A DNA stretch of 64,000 nt from contig JAWKPM010000006.1 in the NCBI GenBank assembly GCA_041390625.1, positions 1 to 64,000 of the forward strand, given 5' to 3'. Below, in pieces: positions 34,478 through 43,728 of the stretch (positions within the stretch are counted from its first letter, which is position 1; the number at the start of each line of letters is the position of its first letter). A program made the position numbers and the translations under genes. Below the pieces are notes generated by a model that did no database searches, was not told the origin of the DNA, and was given only the letters and a program-made list of their open reading frames with translations. The DNA is from RBC038 sp041390625. Lineage in GTDB: Bacteria > Chloroflexota > Dehalococcoidia > UBA2979.

Positions 34478-35513
34478 CGACACCCGCGAACTGCACCAGG
34501 GACTTGAGCCCGTCCATCGCCAGCCTCGACGCGTAGGCCTCGGGTGAGTGCTCGATGTCGTAGCGGTTCGTCACGACCTCGTCGATGTGGGGCGTCGAGG
34601 GGAGGAGCGCGACGGTGCGGCGGTACTGGTCGGTGGTCGCGTTCTGGGAGCCGGTGAGGTTGATCTCGCCGTAGTGGACGAGGTTGGGGTCGAAGGGGAT
34701 CGACGACTTCGGGGGGAATCCGGCGAAGAGGTTCATCGAGCCCTGCTTGCGCACCAACTCGAGGGCGGGCGGCACGAGCTCGGCGATGCCGACGCTCACG
34801 ATCACGGCGTCGGCGCCGTAGCCGTCGGTGGCGGCGAGGGTCGCGCCGGTCACGTCCTCGGTGGTGGGGTCGAGCACGAGGTCGGCGCCCCAACGCTTCG
34901 CGATCTCGCGGCGGGCGGGGTTCGGCTCGCTCACGATGATGGGGCCGGCGCCGGCGGCGCGGCCGAGCAGGAGGTGAAGCAGGCCCATGGGGCCCGCGCC
35001 CACGATCGCCATCGACGAACCGGCCTCGACGCCACAGAGGTCGAGGGAGGCGAGCACACAGGCGGAGGGCTCGACGAGGGCGGCCACATCGAAGGGGAGC
35101 GCGTCCGGGATCTTGAGGACGTGGCCGGTGCGGACGAGCGATTCGGGCACCAGCAGGTGCTCGGCGAAGCCGCCATCGAGGTCGTAGCCGAGGGTCTTGC
35201 GGTTGAGGCAGCGGTTGCGCCGGCCGACGAGGCAGAAACGGCAGCGCTCGCAGGCGATGATCGGGCAGAGCACGACGCGATCGCCCTCGGCGAGGTAGTC
35301 GACGCCCTCACCGAGGGCATCGACGACGCCGGCGATCTCGTGGCCGGGAATGACGCCGGGGAGGGCGTACTTCTCGCCTCGATAGACGCGGACGTCGGAG
35401 GCACAGAGCGAGGTGGCGCCGACGCGGAGGCGGACCTCGCCGGGGCCGGGAGTGGGGGTGGGCCGGTCCTCGACGGTGACGGTGCCGGGGCTATGGAAGA
35501 TCGTTGCGCGCAT
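34467..35513 (-). CDS. Zinc-dependent medium-chain alcohol dehydrogenase
   Basis: The MDR-family enzyme has 348 residues from the ATG at 35513. The catalytic zinc is bound by C37 and H58-E59 (GHE), the structural zinc by C88, C91, C94, C102. The nucleotide site is 'AIVGAGPMGLLHL', and 'SEPNPARRE' suggests preference for NAD. It resembles sorbitol/threonine dehydrogenases, but the substrate is open. Its end overlaps the RodZ-like gene start. About 217 bp upstream separates it from rpsT. Confidence 0.9.
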   Translation of the reverse strand: MRATIFHSPGTVTVEDRPTPTPGPGEVRLRVGATSLCASDVRVYRGEKYALPGVIPGHEIAGVVDALGEGVDYLAEGDRVVLCPIIACERCRFCLVGRRNRCLNRKTLGYDLDGGFAEHLLVPESLVRTGHVLKIPDALPFDVAALVEPSACVLASLDLCGVEAGSSMAIVGAGPMGLLHLLLGRAAGAGPIIVSEPNPARREIAKRWGADLVLDPTTEDVTGATLAATDGYGADAVIVSVGIAELVPPALELVRKQGSMNLFAGFPPKSSIPFDPNLVHYGEINLTGSQNATTDQYRRTVALLPSTPHIDEVVTNRYDIEHSPEAYASRLAMDGLKSLVQFAGVDVA

Positions 35514-35681
35514 GTTCGGCCCTTCGGGCTGGGTCGCGAGCTGTCGGGTGTCGAGCGGGGAGTGCGGCGCAGTCGTCTGGCCCGCAGTATCGCAGCGCGG
35601 GCGAGGCCGGGCCAGCGGCAGCGCGGAGCAGTTGCCAACATCGAGAGGCGTGGCGCCCAGCGGAGTGAGTGGCGGGGCAGC

Positions 35682-35705
35682 AAAACGCCCGCGCGAGGCG
35701 GGCGT
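35682..35705 (-). terminator. Intrinsic terminator of rpsT
   Basis: On the minus strand the stem ACGCCCGC/GCGGGCGT (8 bp, 5-nt loop) is followed by UUUU. It lies 26 nt after the rpsT stop. This is one of the clearest intrinsic terminators in the window. Confidence 0.9.
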
Positions 35706-35730
35706 GTCGAACTCGACGCCGGGGTCGGGG

Positions 35731-36003
35731 CTACGAGGCGGAGATGCCCGCTGCCTTGAGGCGCGCCGCGAGCCTCGACTTGCGTCGGGCGGCTGCGTTC
35801 GGGTGGAGGACGTTGTCCTTCGCGGCGCGGTCGAGCGCGGACTGCGCCGAGCGGACGAGCGCGGCGGCGTCGTCGTCACCGGCGGCGATGGCCGCGCGCG
35901 CGTCGCGGACGGTGCGGGCCGCGCGGGTGCGCAGCGGTCGGTTGTGTGCCGCGCGGCGCTCGTTCTGGCGAATGCGCTTGCGGGCCTGGGTCGTGTTGGC
36001 CAT
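35731..36003 (-). CDS. rpsT: 30S ribosomal protein S20
   Basis: The 90-residue basic helical protein begins 'MANTTQARKRIRQNERRAAHN', the conserved S20 start, and ends 'NAAARRKSRLAARLKAAGIS'. It binds 16S rRNA early in 30S assembly. It is a single-gene unit with its own terminator and is divergent from murJ. Confidence 0.97.
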   Translation of the reverse strand: MANTTQARKRIRQNERRAAHNRPLRTRAARTVRDARAAIAAGDDDAAALVRSAQSALDRAAKDNVLHPNAAARRKSRLAARLKAAGISAS

Positions 36004-36129
36004 TCGATGCCCCTCCTCGGGCGAGGGATGAGGATACCGGCGCCTCGAATCGGCGTCTACGGGCCTCGATGAGGGCCGGCGAGCGTGGTGCGTTGACCGG
36101 CGGCGGGCGCGCGCCGAACATCGAGGCTC

Positions 36130-37755
36130 ATGACGGCACCCCCGCCCCGGCCGCCGCAGGCAGACCGGCTCACTCGCTTCCTGCAGAGCAGCCTGGGCTC
36201 GCGGAGCGTCGCCGCGGCCGCCGGGGTGGTCGCGTTCGGCTTCATCGGATCGCGCGTCCTCGGGCTGTTGCGGCAGGTCGTCATCGCGCACGCCTTCGGG
36301 ACGGAGCCGGAGCTCTCGGCGTACTGGGTGGCGTTCCGGCTGCCCGACCTCGTGTTCCAGCTGCTGGCAGGGGCGACGCTGGCCGCGGCGTTCATCCCCA
36401 CGTTTTCGCGGGTGCACCTGCGTGCGGGCGAAGAGCAGGCGTGGCGCCTGGCCTCGAGCGTGCTCAACCTCGTGGCGATCGCGACGGGCGTGCTGGCGGC
36501 GGTCGCCTTCGTCCTCGCGCCGCTGATCGTGCCGTGGCTGGCGCCGGGCCTCGGGGAGGACAGCGGGCGCGAGGCCGAGCTGCAGTCGCTCGCGGTCGAG
36601 CTGACGCGGATCATGCTGCTCTCGCCGCTGCTCTTCGGCGTCTCGGGGATGCTCACGGGCATCCTCAACGCGCGGCAGCACTTCGTCGCGCCGGCGCTGG
36701 CACCGATGATCTACAACCTCTCGATCATCCTCTCGGCGCTGTTCCTCGCGGGTCCGATGGGCGTGCGGGGGCTCGCGCTCGGCGTCGTGCTGGGGGCGGC
36801 GGGACACCTCGCGATTCAGCTGCCGGCGCTGTCGGCGGTCGGGATGCGCTGGCAGCCCTCGTTCGACGTCGCGTCCGAGGGGGTGCGTGAGGTCGGGCGG
36901 CTGATGGGGCCCCGGGTGATCGGGCTCGCGGCGGCGCAGGTGAACTTCGTCGTGGTGACCTTCTTCGCCTCGTTCGTCTCGGACGAGGCGATCAGCGCGG
37001 TGAACTACGCCTTCCTGATGGCGATGCTGCCGGTCGGCGTGATCGGGATGGCAATCTCGACGGCCGTGTTCCCGACGCTCGCGACGCAGGCGGCGGCGCG
37101 GCAGATCGAGACGCTGCAGGCCTCGCTGGCGTCGACGCTGCGGGTGATCCTCTTCCTCGCGGTGCCGGCCTCGATTGGCTTGCTGCTGCTGGCGGAGCCG
37201 GCGGTCGTGCTGCTGTTGCAGCGGGGGGCGTTCGATGCGGCCTCGAGCGAGGTCGTGACCTCGGCGCTGCGCTTCTTCGCGATCGGCGTGGCGGCGAGCG
37301 CGACGATCGAGATCCTGAGCCGCGGGTTCTATGCGATGGCCGACACGCGCACACCCGTGACGATGGCGGTGCTGGCGATGATCGCGAACGTCGTGCTCGC
37401 CGGTGCGCTGGTCTCGCCGTACGGGATTCGCGGGCTGGCGGCAGCGGCCTCGATCGCCTCGACGCTCGAGTGCGTCGCGTTGTGGATCGCGCTGCAGCGG
37501 CGGCTGGGCGGGGTGGGACGTCGCGAGGTGGGGCGATCGCTCGTGCGGACGGCGCTTGCGGGCGCGCTGATGGCGGAGGTCATGGTCCTCGTGTGGATCG
37601 CCTTCGAGGCGGGCGGGGTCGACGCGGGAAGCCTCGGTGGGGCGTTCGCGCTCGCGGCGGTCGCGGGGCTAGCGGGTGCGGCGGCGTTCGTCGGGGCCTC
37701 GGCGTACGCCCGCAACGAGGCGTATCGAGCGCTGCTCGGACGCTTCGGGGTCTGA
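36130..37755 (+). CDS. murJ: Lipid II flippase MurJ
   Basis: The 541-residue polytopic membrane protein of the MOP superfamily moves lipid II across the membrane for peptidoglycan synthesis. 'GFIGSRVLGLLRQVVIAHAF' and 'AYWVAFRLPDLVFQLLAGATLAAAFIP' are the MurJ N-terminal signatures, and about 14 hydrophobic segments follow. Its presence argues that this organism makes peptidoglycan, unlike Dehalococcoides. It stands alone and is divergent from rpsT. Confidence 0.95.
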   Translation: MTAPPPRPPQADRLTRFLQSSLGSRSVAAAAGVVAFGFIGSRVLGLLRQVVIAHAFGTEPELSAYWVAFRLPDLVFQLLAGATLAAAFIPTFSRVHLRAGEEQAWRLASSVLNLVAIATGVLAAVAFVLAPLIVPWLAPGLGEDSGREAELQSLAVELTRIMLLSPLLFGVSGMLTGILNARQHFVAPALAPMIYNLSIILSALFLAGPMGVRGLALGVVLGAAGHLAIQLPALSAVGMRWQPSFDVASEGVREVGRLMGPRVIGLAAAQVNFVVVTFFASFVSDEAISAVNYAFLMAMLPVGVIGMAISTAVFPTLATQAAARQIETLQASLASTLRVILFLAVPASIGLLLLAEPAVVLLLQRGAFDAASSEVVTSALRFFAIGVAASATIEILSRGFYAMADTRTPVTMAVLAMIANVVLAGALVSPYGIRGLAAAASIASTLECVALWIALQRRLGGVGRREVGRSLVRTALAGALMAEVMVLVWIAFEAGGVDAGSLGGAFALAAVAGLAGAAAFVGASAYARNEAYRALLGRFGV

Positions 37756-37883
37756 CGCCGGCTATCGCGGGCTGCTATATTGGTTGGGCCCACTCTGACA
37801 AGGGCACCCACATCGAGCGCGCGACGCACGTCGCGCCAAGACTCGATCTGCCCTCGTGGAGGGCGATTCGACCGGGAGGTTTC

Positions 37884-38342
37884 ATGGCATTCCAGGACCG
37901 CGACCTGACGTGTCGCGACTGCGGCGGCTCGTTCATCTTCACCGCCGGCGAGCAGGAGTTCTACCAGAGCAAGGGTCTGCAGAACGACCCCGTGCGCTGC
38001 CCGGCCTGCCGCGCCAACCGCAAGCTGATGCGTCCCGAGGACCGGGAAGAGACGCCGCACTACGGCGTGGCGGTCTCGTGGGGCGGGCGCACGCCTCGAC
38101 AGCTGCACGTCGCGAACTGCGCGCAGTGCGGCCTGGCGACCGAGGTGCCGTTCGTGCCTCGGGGCGACCGGCCGGTGTACTGCTCGAACTGCTACAACGA
38201 CGTGCGCTCGAAGCAGGAGGCGCAGGCGGAGGCCGAGGCCGAGGCGCTGGCTGCCCGCCTGGCGAACCGCACGAGCGGCCCGACCCTCGAGGGTTCCGAT
38301 GAGGAGCGCGAGTCCGAGGCCGCCGAGGTCACGGCTGAGTAG
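37884..38342 (+). CDS. Zinc-ribbon protein with two CxxC pairs
   Basis: A 152-residue protein from an ATG preceded by GGGAGG. The N-terminal ribbon, 'LTCRDCGGSFIFTAGEQEFY' with a second pair 'RCPACR', matches the 'probable zinc-ribbon' (zf-trcl) family. A second ribbon follows: C-A-Q-C and C-S-N-C, spaced by about 17 residues. The tail is Ala/Glu-rich. A TATATT box at 37776-37781 may be the -10 of its promoter. The role is unknown; nucleic acid binding is likely. Confidence 0.85.
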   Translation: MAFQDRDLTCRDCGGSFIFTAGEQEFYQSKGLQNDPVRCPACRANRKLMRPEDREETPHYGVAVSWGGRTPRQLHVANCAQCGLATEVPFVPRGDRPVYCSNCYNDVRSKQEAQAEAEAEALAARLANRTSGPTLEGSDEERESEAAEVTAE

Positions 38343-38372
38343 CCGAGGCGGATTAGGCGTGGCTGAGTCGTC

Positions 38373-38927
38373 GTGAGCGCGGCATCCGAAGGAACCGTGG
38401 TGGCCGTCGCGCGGAGCGGCGGCCACACCATGTCGAAGCCCGTGCTCGAGGTGATCACGCTTGTCGCGGGCCTCGGGGTCGAGGGCGACGCGCACGCGGG
38501 CGCGACCGTGAAGCATCGATCGCGCGTGGCTCGCGATCCCTCTCAGCCGAACCTGCGGCAGGTGCACCTCATCCACGAGGAGCTGCATGACGAGCTGCGG
38601 GTGGCGGGCTTCGGCGTCGCGCCCGGCGTCATGGGTGAGAACGTCACGACGCGGGGCGTCGACCTGCTCGGGCTGCCTCGGGGCACGCTCTTGCACCTCG
38701 GTGCGGGCGCGGTCGTCGAGGTCACCGGGCTTCGCAACCCGTGCGCGCAGCTCGACGGGCTCGAGGCGGGGTTGATGGCGGCGAGCCTCGAGCGCGACGC
38801 GGACGGCGAGCTCGTCCGCAAGGCCGGGGTGATGGGCATCGTCCTCGCAGGCGGCGAGGTGCGGATGGGCGATGCGATTCGCGTCGAGCTGCCGGCGGAG
38901 CCCCACGAGCGCCTCGAGCCGGTGTAG
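38373..38927 (+). CDS. MOSC domain protein
   Basis: The 184-residue protein is a stand-alone MOSC domain, related to the C terminus of molybdenum cofactor sulfurase. 'GVEGDAHAG', 'RQVHLIHEEL', 'GVAPGVMGENVTTRG' and the conserved Cys in 'RNPCAQLDG' are present. Such proteins deliver or remove sulfur from Mo enzymes. This fits the moaA/moaC genes elsewhere in the window. It ends just before the T-box leader. Confidence 0.9.
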   Translation: MSAASEGTVVAVARSGGHTMSKPVLEVITLVAGLGVEGDAHAGATVKHRSRVARDPSQPNLRQVHLIHEELHDELRVAGFGVAPGVMGENVTTRGVDLLGLPRGTLLHLGAGAVVEVTGLRNPCAQLDGLEAGLMAASLERDADGELVRKAGVMGIVLAGGEVRMGDAIRVELPAEPHERLEPV

Positions 38928-38943
38928 TCCGGGCGGTCCCTCG

Positions 38944-38973
38944 TTGCGGGGGCGCCGGGGGCGGTTCTACACT
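38944..38973 (+). promoter_or_regulatory. Promoter of the T-box-ileS unit
   Basis: TTGCGG (38944-38949) and TACACT (38968-38973) are 18 nt apart. Transcription would start near 38980, right at the 5' edge of the T-box stem I. Confidence 0.6.
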
Positions 38974-38979
38974 CCTCGA

Positions 38980-39293
38980 TACAGGCTGCGACGGAGAGAG
39001 TAGCCTCGCCGGCGGCGTGAGCCGCGGTCGCGAAGCGAGCCCGGGACGGTGAGAGCCGGGCGCGACCTCGCGAGGTGAAGATCACTCCCGAGCCGCCGAC
39101 CGAACGCGCGCCTCGATGGCTCATCGGGGACGCAAGTAGGCTCGGCCGGAGCGCCCACCGTTACCAGGGGCAGCGCCGTGACTGCGGCGCGGTGAGCGGC
39201 GTCGTCGATCGCGTGGGCGGTCGAGGCGCAACGCGGGTGGTACCGCGGGCTGCGATCACATCGAGGCCCGTCCCGTGACCGGGGCGGGCTTTT
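38980..39293 (+). ncRNA. T-box riboswitch leader of ileS (specifier AUC, isoleucine)
   Basis: Stem I starts with GGAG-AGAGTAG (AGTA at 38999-39002) and closes with the specifier loop 'GTGAAG-ATC-ACTCC', where ATC (39081-39083) is an isoleucine codon. The T-box proper, AACGCGGGTGGTACCGCGGG (39230-39249), contains the UGG bulge that pairs with the acceptor end of uncharged tRNA. A terminator follows at once: GCCCGTCCC/GGGGCGGGC (39266-39289) plus TTTT. This is a transcription-attenuating T-box: uncharged tRNA-Ile lets RNA polymerase read into ileS. The leader fills the whole 394-bp gap between the MOSC gene and ileS. Confidence 0.96.
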
Positions 39294-39321
39294 GCGTGGC
39301 CCGCAGGACGAGGACCGCACG

Positions 39322-42300
39322 ATGGTGGAGACCACTCCCGCGGACGCTGCCGGGCGCTTCAGCCCGGTTTCCTCGCGCTTCTCCGCGACCGACCTCGAGG
39401 AGCGCGTGCTCGACTTCTGGAAGCGCGAGCGCATCTTCGAGCGCTCGGTGGAGGAGCGGCCGGCCGACCGCATCTTCTCCTTCTACGAGGGGCCGCCGAC
39501 CGCGAACGGCAACCCGGGCGTGCACCACGTTCTCGCGCGTGTCTTCAAGGACCTGATCCCGCGCTACAAGACGATGCGCGGCTACCGCGTGCCTCGAAAG
39601 GGCGGCTGGGACACGCACGGCCTGCCGGTGGAACTCGAGGTCGAGCGGCAGCTCGGCCTGTCCTCGAAGCCGGAGATCGAGGCGTTCGGGGTGGCCGAGT
39701 TCAACGAGCGCTGCAAGGCCTCGGTGTTCGCGTACGTCCGCGAGTGGGAGCGGATGACGGACCGCATCGGCTTCTGGATCGACACGGCCGACGCGTACGT
39801 CACGTACTCGAACGAGTACGTCGAGAGCGCGTGGTGGATCTTCAAGCGGCTGTGGGGCTCCGACCTCATGTATCGCGGCTACCGCGTCACGCCGCACTGC
39901 CCGCGCTGCGAGACCAGCCTCTCCAGCCACGAGATCGCGCTGGGCTACAAGGAGGACACGCCCGACCCCTCGGCGACGGCGTGCTTCCGGCTGACCGGCG
40001 ACTCGACGGTGGGGACGCCGAGTGAGGCGCTGCGCCTCGGGGATGGCGTGCCCACCTCGATCCTCGCGTGGACGACCACGCCGTGGACGCTGCCGGGGAA
40101 CACGGCGCTCGCGGTGAACGCGGGGGCGTCGTACGTCCTCGTCGAGCTCGCGTCCGAGGACGCGCTCGGGGGCGAACGGGTGATCGTCGCGCGCGACCGC
40201 TTCGAGGCAGTGGTGGGCGAGCGCGGTCGGGTCCTCGGTGAGCTGACGGGTGCGGACCTCGTGGGGCTGCGCTACGAGCCCCTGTACGAATCGAGCGAGT
40301 GGGAGGGCGTCGAGGCGCTGGCGTTCGGGCCGGACGGGCGCCCGCAGCGTTTGAAGGAGCAGGAGGAACAGCCGCCTCGACGGGTGGTGGCGGCGGACTT
40401 CGTCGCGACCGACGACGGCACGGGCATCGTGCATATCGCGCCCGCCTTCGGTGAGGACGACTACCAGCTGGGCCGCAGCGAGGGGCTGATGTTCCTGCAG
40501 CCGGTCTCGCTCTCCGGTGCGATGGTGGGCGGTCCCTTCGATGGGCAATTCGCGAAGGACGCGGACAAGAACGTGCTGCGCGACCTCGATGCTCGGAGCC
40601 TCCTGTGGGCCTCGGCGACGATCCGGCACACGTATCCGTTCTGCTGGCGGTGCGACACGCCGGTGCTCTATTACGCCAAGCCCTCGTGGTACATCCGCAC
40701 GACTGCGGTCGCCGACCGCCTCGTGGAGACGAACCAGGACATCCACTGGGTGCCGGAGCACATCCGCGACGGGCGCTTCGGTGGGTGGCTTGAGGGGAAC
40801 ATCGACTGGGCGGTCTCGCGCGAGCGCTACTGGGGCACGCCGCTGCCGCTGTGGATCTGCGAGCTGTGCGGCCAGACGGAGTGCATCGGATCCTTCGAGG
40901 AGCTGCGCGAGCGCGCGCTGCCCGGCACGCTGCCGGAGCCCTTCGAGGACCCGCACCGGCCGTTCATCGACGACGTGCAGCTCGGTTGCGCGACGTGCGG
41001 CGGGACGATGCGGCGCACGCCGGAGGTGGCGGACGCGTGGTTCGACTCGGGCGCGATGCCGTATGCGCAGTGGCACTACCCCTTCGAGAACGTCGACGTC
41101 TTCGACGAGCGCTTCCCTGCGGACTTCATCTGCGAGGCGGTGGACCAGACGCGCGGGTGGTTCTACACGCTTCACGCGCTGGCCAACCTGCTGAACCGGA
41201 CCGAGGACGTGCCGGAGCCGATCGCGTTCCGGAACGTGATCTGCCTGGGGCTCATCCTGGACGGCGACGGGCAAAAGATGTCGAAGTCGCGGGGCAACGT
41301 CGTCAACCCGTGGGACATCCTCGACACGCATGGCGCCGATGCGCTGCGCTGGTACCTCTACACGGCCTCGCCGCCGGGGAACGCACGGCGCTTTTCCTCG
41401 GAGCTGGTCGGGGAGTCGGCGCGGCGTGTGATCGCGACGCTGTGGAACACGTACTCCTTCTTCGTCACGTACGCGAACATCGCGGGATTCGATCCGGCCT
41501 CGACGCCTGACCCTGCGGCTCGGACGGAGCTCGACCGCTGGGTGCGGTCCGAGCTGCATCGGACGGTGGAGCGCGTGACGGAAGCGCTCGAGGCGTACGA
41601 GCCCTCGGAGGCCGCGCGGCCGATCGGCGAGTTCATCGAGCAGCTGTCGAACTGGTACGTGCGCCGCAGCCGACGGCGGTTCTGGAAGTCGGACGACTCG
41701 GCCGACACGCAGGCGGCGCTGCACACGCTGTACGAGTGCCTGACGACGGTGACCAAGCTGCTGGCCCCGTTCACGCCGTTCCTCGCGGAGGAGCTGTACG
41801 CCAACCTGACGGCGGGCGTGCCGGGCGCCGCGGCATCGGTGCACCTCGAGACGTGGCCGGAGGCGGACCTCTCGGCCATCGATGAGCGGCTCGCGGCCGA
41901 CGTGGCGATCGTGCAGCGGATGGTGTCGCTCGGACGCGGGGCGCGCAGCAAGGCGCAGATCCGCGTGCGGCAGCCGCTGGCGACAGCGTTGCTGGTGCCT
42001 CGGACGGAGGCGGAGCGCGAGGCGCTCTCGCGTCTCGGCGACCAGGTGGCGGACGAGCTCAACGTGAAGTCGATCGAAGTCGGCGAGGATGCCGGCGAGC
42101 GGCTCTCGTACACGCTGCGGCCGAACCTTCCCGTCCTCGGGCCGAAGTTCGGCAGCGAGGTGGGGAAGATCCGCTCGGCGCTCGCGGCCGCCGACGGGGC
42201 CGAGGTGGCGCGCGCGATGCGCGCCGGGCAGCCGATTGCCCTCGACGGGTTCGAGCTGGCGGCGAGCGACTTGCTCGTGACGGTGGAGGCCGGCGAAGGC

Positions 42301-42624
42301 TGGGCGGCGGCCGAGGAGGCGGGCTACGTCACGCTGATCGACACGCGCATCACCTCGGAGCTAGAGGCGGAGGGGCTGGCGCGCGAGCTGGTGCGGCGGC
42401 TGCAGGACCTGCGTCGCGAGGCGGGCCTCGACGTGTCCGATCGGATTCGTGTGACGTTCGAGGCGGACGATGTCATCGCCTCGGTGGTGGAGGCGCATCG
42501 GGAGTACATCGCGGAGGAGACGCTGGCGCTCACCCTCGAGCGTGGGGCCTCGGTGGACGGCGCGGCCTCGACGAGCGCTTCGATCGAGGGGCACGAGGTG
42601 ACGCTCGGCCTTGTGAGGGCATAG
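39322..42624 (+). CDS. ileS: Isoleucine--tRNA ligase
   Basis: The 1100-residue class I synthetase has the HIGH-type motif GVHH (66-69, in 'GPPTANGNPGVHH') and KMSKS (652-656, 'QKMSKSRGNVVNPW'). The editing domain sits in between ('SILAWTTTPWTLPGNTALAV'). The lack of a C-terminal zinc finger and the 'HCPRCETSLSSHEIALGY' segment fit the eukaryote-like IleRS type 2, a type associated with mupirocin tolerance; this subtyping is inference. The ATG at 39322 has GAGGA upstream. It is controlled by the T-box, and the TIR gene begins on the last base of its stop. Confidence 0.97.
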   Translation: MVETTPADAAGRFSPVSSRFSATDLEERVLDFWKRERIFERSVEERPADRIFSFYEGPPTANGNPGVHHVLARVFKDLIPRYKTMRGYRVPRKGGWDTHGLPVELEVERQLGLSSKPEIEAFGVAEFNERCKASVFAYVREWERMTDRIGFWIDTADAYVTYSNEYVESAWWIFKRLWGSDLMYRGYRVTPHCPRCETSLSSHEIALGYKEDTPDPSATACFRLTGDSTVGTPSEALRLGDGVPTSILAWTTTPWTLPGNTALAVNAGASYVLVELASEDALGGERVIVARDRFEAVVGERGRVLGELTGADLVGLRYEPLYESSEWEGVEALAFGPDGRPQRLKEQEEQPPRRVVAADFVATDDGTGIVHIAPAFGEDDYQLGRSEGLMFLQPVSLSGAMVGGPFDGQFAKDADKNVLRDLDARSLLWASATIRHTYPFCWRCDTPVLYYAKPSWYIRTTAVADRLVETNQDIHWVPEHIRDGRFGGWLEGNIDWAVSRERYWGTPLPLWICELCGQTECIGSFEELRERALPGTLPEPFEDPHRPFIDDVQLGCATCGGTMRRTPEVADAWFDSGAMPYAQWHYPFENVDVFDERFPADFICEAVDQTRGWFYTLHALANLLNRTEDVPEPIAFRNVICLGLILDGDGQKMSKSRGNVVNPWDILDTHGADALRWYLYTASPPGNARRFSSELVGESARRVIATLWNTYSFFVTYANIAGFDPASTPDPAARTELDRWVRSELHRTVERVTEALEAYEPSEAARPIGEFIEQLSNWYVRRSRRRFWKSDDSADTQAALHTLYECLTTVTKLLAPFTPFLAEELYANLTAGVPGAAASVHLETWPEADLSAIDERLAADVAIVQRMVSLGRGARSKAQIRVRQPLATALLVPRTEAEREALSRLGDQVADELNVKSIEVGEDAGERLSYTLRPNLPVLGPKFGSEVGKIRSALAAADGAEVARAMRAGQPIALDGFELAASDLLVTVEAGEGWAAAEEAGYVTLIDTRITSELEAEGLARELVRRLQDLRREAGLDVSDRIRVTFEADDVIASVVEAHREYIAEETLALTLERGASVDGAASTSASIEGHEVTLGLVRA

Positions 42625-43724
42625 TGGCTTCGCGGGGTCCCGTGCCAGGGGCGAATCCGGAGCACGTCGCCGTGGCTGCCCGGGGTGCCGATGCCATCGG
42701 TGCTTTCCGCGAGTCGCACCCCGGAATGCCCTTCAACTTGCAGGGCGCCGAACTTGCTGGAGCCGACCTACGCAATGCGAACTTGCAGTTCGCGGTTCTC
42801 AACGATGCGGACCTGCATGGGGCTGACCTCCGCGGGACGTGGCTGGATGACGCGGGTCTCATCCAGGCCAACTTGTCGTCAGCGAACCTCGAGCGAGCGC
42901 ACTTAGCCGGCGCCAAGCTCGGTATCGCCGATCTCCGCGACGCAAACCTCCGCGGGGCGGACCTTGTCTACGCCGACCTGACCGACGCGAATCTCGATGG
43001 CGCGGACTTGGCTGACACAAGCCTGTCCCGAACGAGTTTCGCTCGCAGCTCACTCCGTGGGGTTCGCATGGCGGGAGCCCGGATGTGGGGGGCGGTCATT
43101 GTCGGGACTGACCTCAGTAGCATCGCGGGCCTCGCGAGCGTTACCCACGGTAGCCCGAGCATCGTAGACGAGCAGACGCTGCGAGCGTCACCGGACTTGC
43201 CGGATGTGTTCTTGCGCGGGGTCGGGCTGAGCGATGACCTGATCTCGCTGTATCGCTCATGGGGTGGAGCGGTGCGGTTTTACTCGTCGTTCATTTCGTA
43301 CTCGCGCGCCAATCACGACTTCGCGAGTCGCTTGCACGACGCTCTGCAGGCCAATGGTGTTCGGACGTGGCTGGACTCGCATGATCTCGCGTGGGGGGCG
43401 AAGACCCGGCGCGACGTATTCGATGCGATCCGGGTGCACGAGAAGCTGATCGTTGTGCTTTCAGAGGAGTCTCTGGCAAGCGACTGGGTGGAATCGGAAG
43501 TCGAAGAGGCGCGACGGAAAGAGCGGGAGACCGGTCGTGACGTGCTCTTTCCGGTGCGAATCGATGATGCAATCCAGGATTCAGCGGCGGGATGGGCGCG
43601 TGACTTGTGGAACACGCGCAACGTGGGGGACATGACGGGGTGGCACGATCACCCGACTTTCGAGCGGCAGTTCGCGGAGATGCTGCGATGGCTCAGGGCT
43701 GGGCGGGTCGACCAGGGGTCTTAG
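42624..43724 (+). CDS. Pentapeptide-repeat protein with C-terminal TIR domain
   Basis: Residues 36-165 are pentapeptide repeats of the A(D/N)LxG type ('GAELAGADLRNANLQ', 'DADLHGADLRG'), which form a right-handed quadrilateral helix. Residues 218-355 are a TIR domain: 'FYSSFISYSRANHDFASRLHDAL', 'GVRTWLDSHDLAWG' and 'LIVVLSEESLASDWVESEVEEA'. E292 in the W-V-x-x-E position matches the catalytic Glu of TIR NADases. Bacterial TIR proteins often deplete NAD+ in phage defence; that role here is inference. The GTG start overlaps the ileS stop by one base. Codon use is less GC-biased than in neighbours, a sign of transfer. Confidence 0.85.
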   Translation: MASRGPVPGANPEHVAVAARGADAIGAFRESHPGMPFNLQGAELAGADLRNANLQFAVLNDADLHGADLRGTWLDDAGLIQANLSSANLERAHLAGAKLGIADLRDANLRGADLVYADLTDANLDGADLADTSLSRTSFARSSLRGVRMAGARMWGAVIVGTDLSSIAGLASVTHGSPSIVDEQTLRASPDLPDVFLRGVGLSDDLISLYRSWGGAVRFYSSFISYSRANHDFASRLHDALQANGVRTWLDSHDLAWGAKTRRDVFDAIRVHEKLIVVLSEESLASDWVESEVEEARRKERETGRDVLFPVRIDDAIQDSAAGWARDLWNTRNVGDMTGWHDHPTFERQFAEMLRWLRAGRVDQGS

Positions 43725-43728
43725 GGGC

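Noticed and set aside
35520..35545. A further copy of the hairpin element upstream of the alcohol dehydrogenase gene
   Set aside because: Only the short GCCCTTCGGGC hairpin matches. The spacer and hairpins 1 and 3 are missing, and the place is not between convergent genes.
39256..41844. An 862-codon minus-strand frame opposite ileS
   Set aside because: It is antisense to a synthetase with both catalytic motifs and also covers the T-box; it has no recognisable domain and an Arg/Val/His-rich shadow composition.
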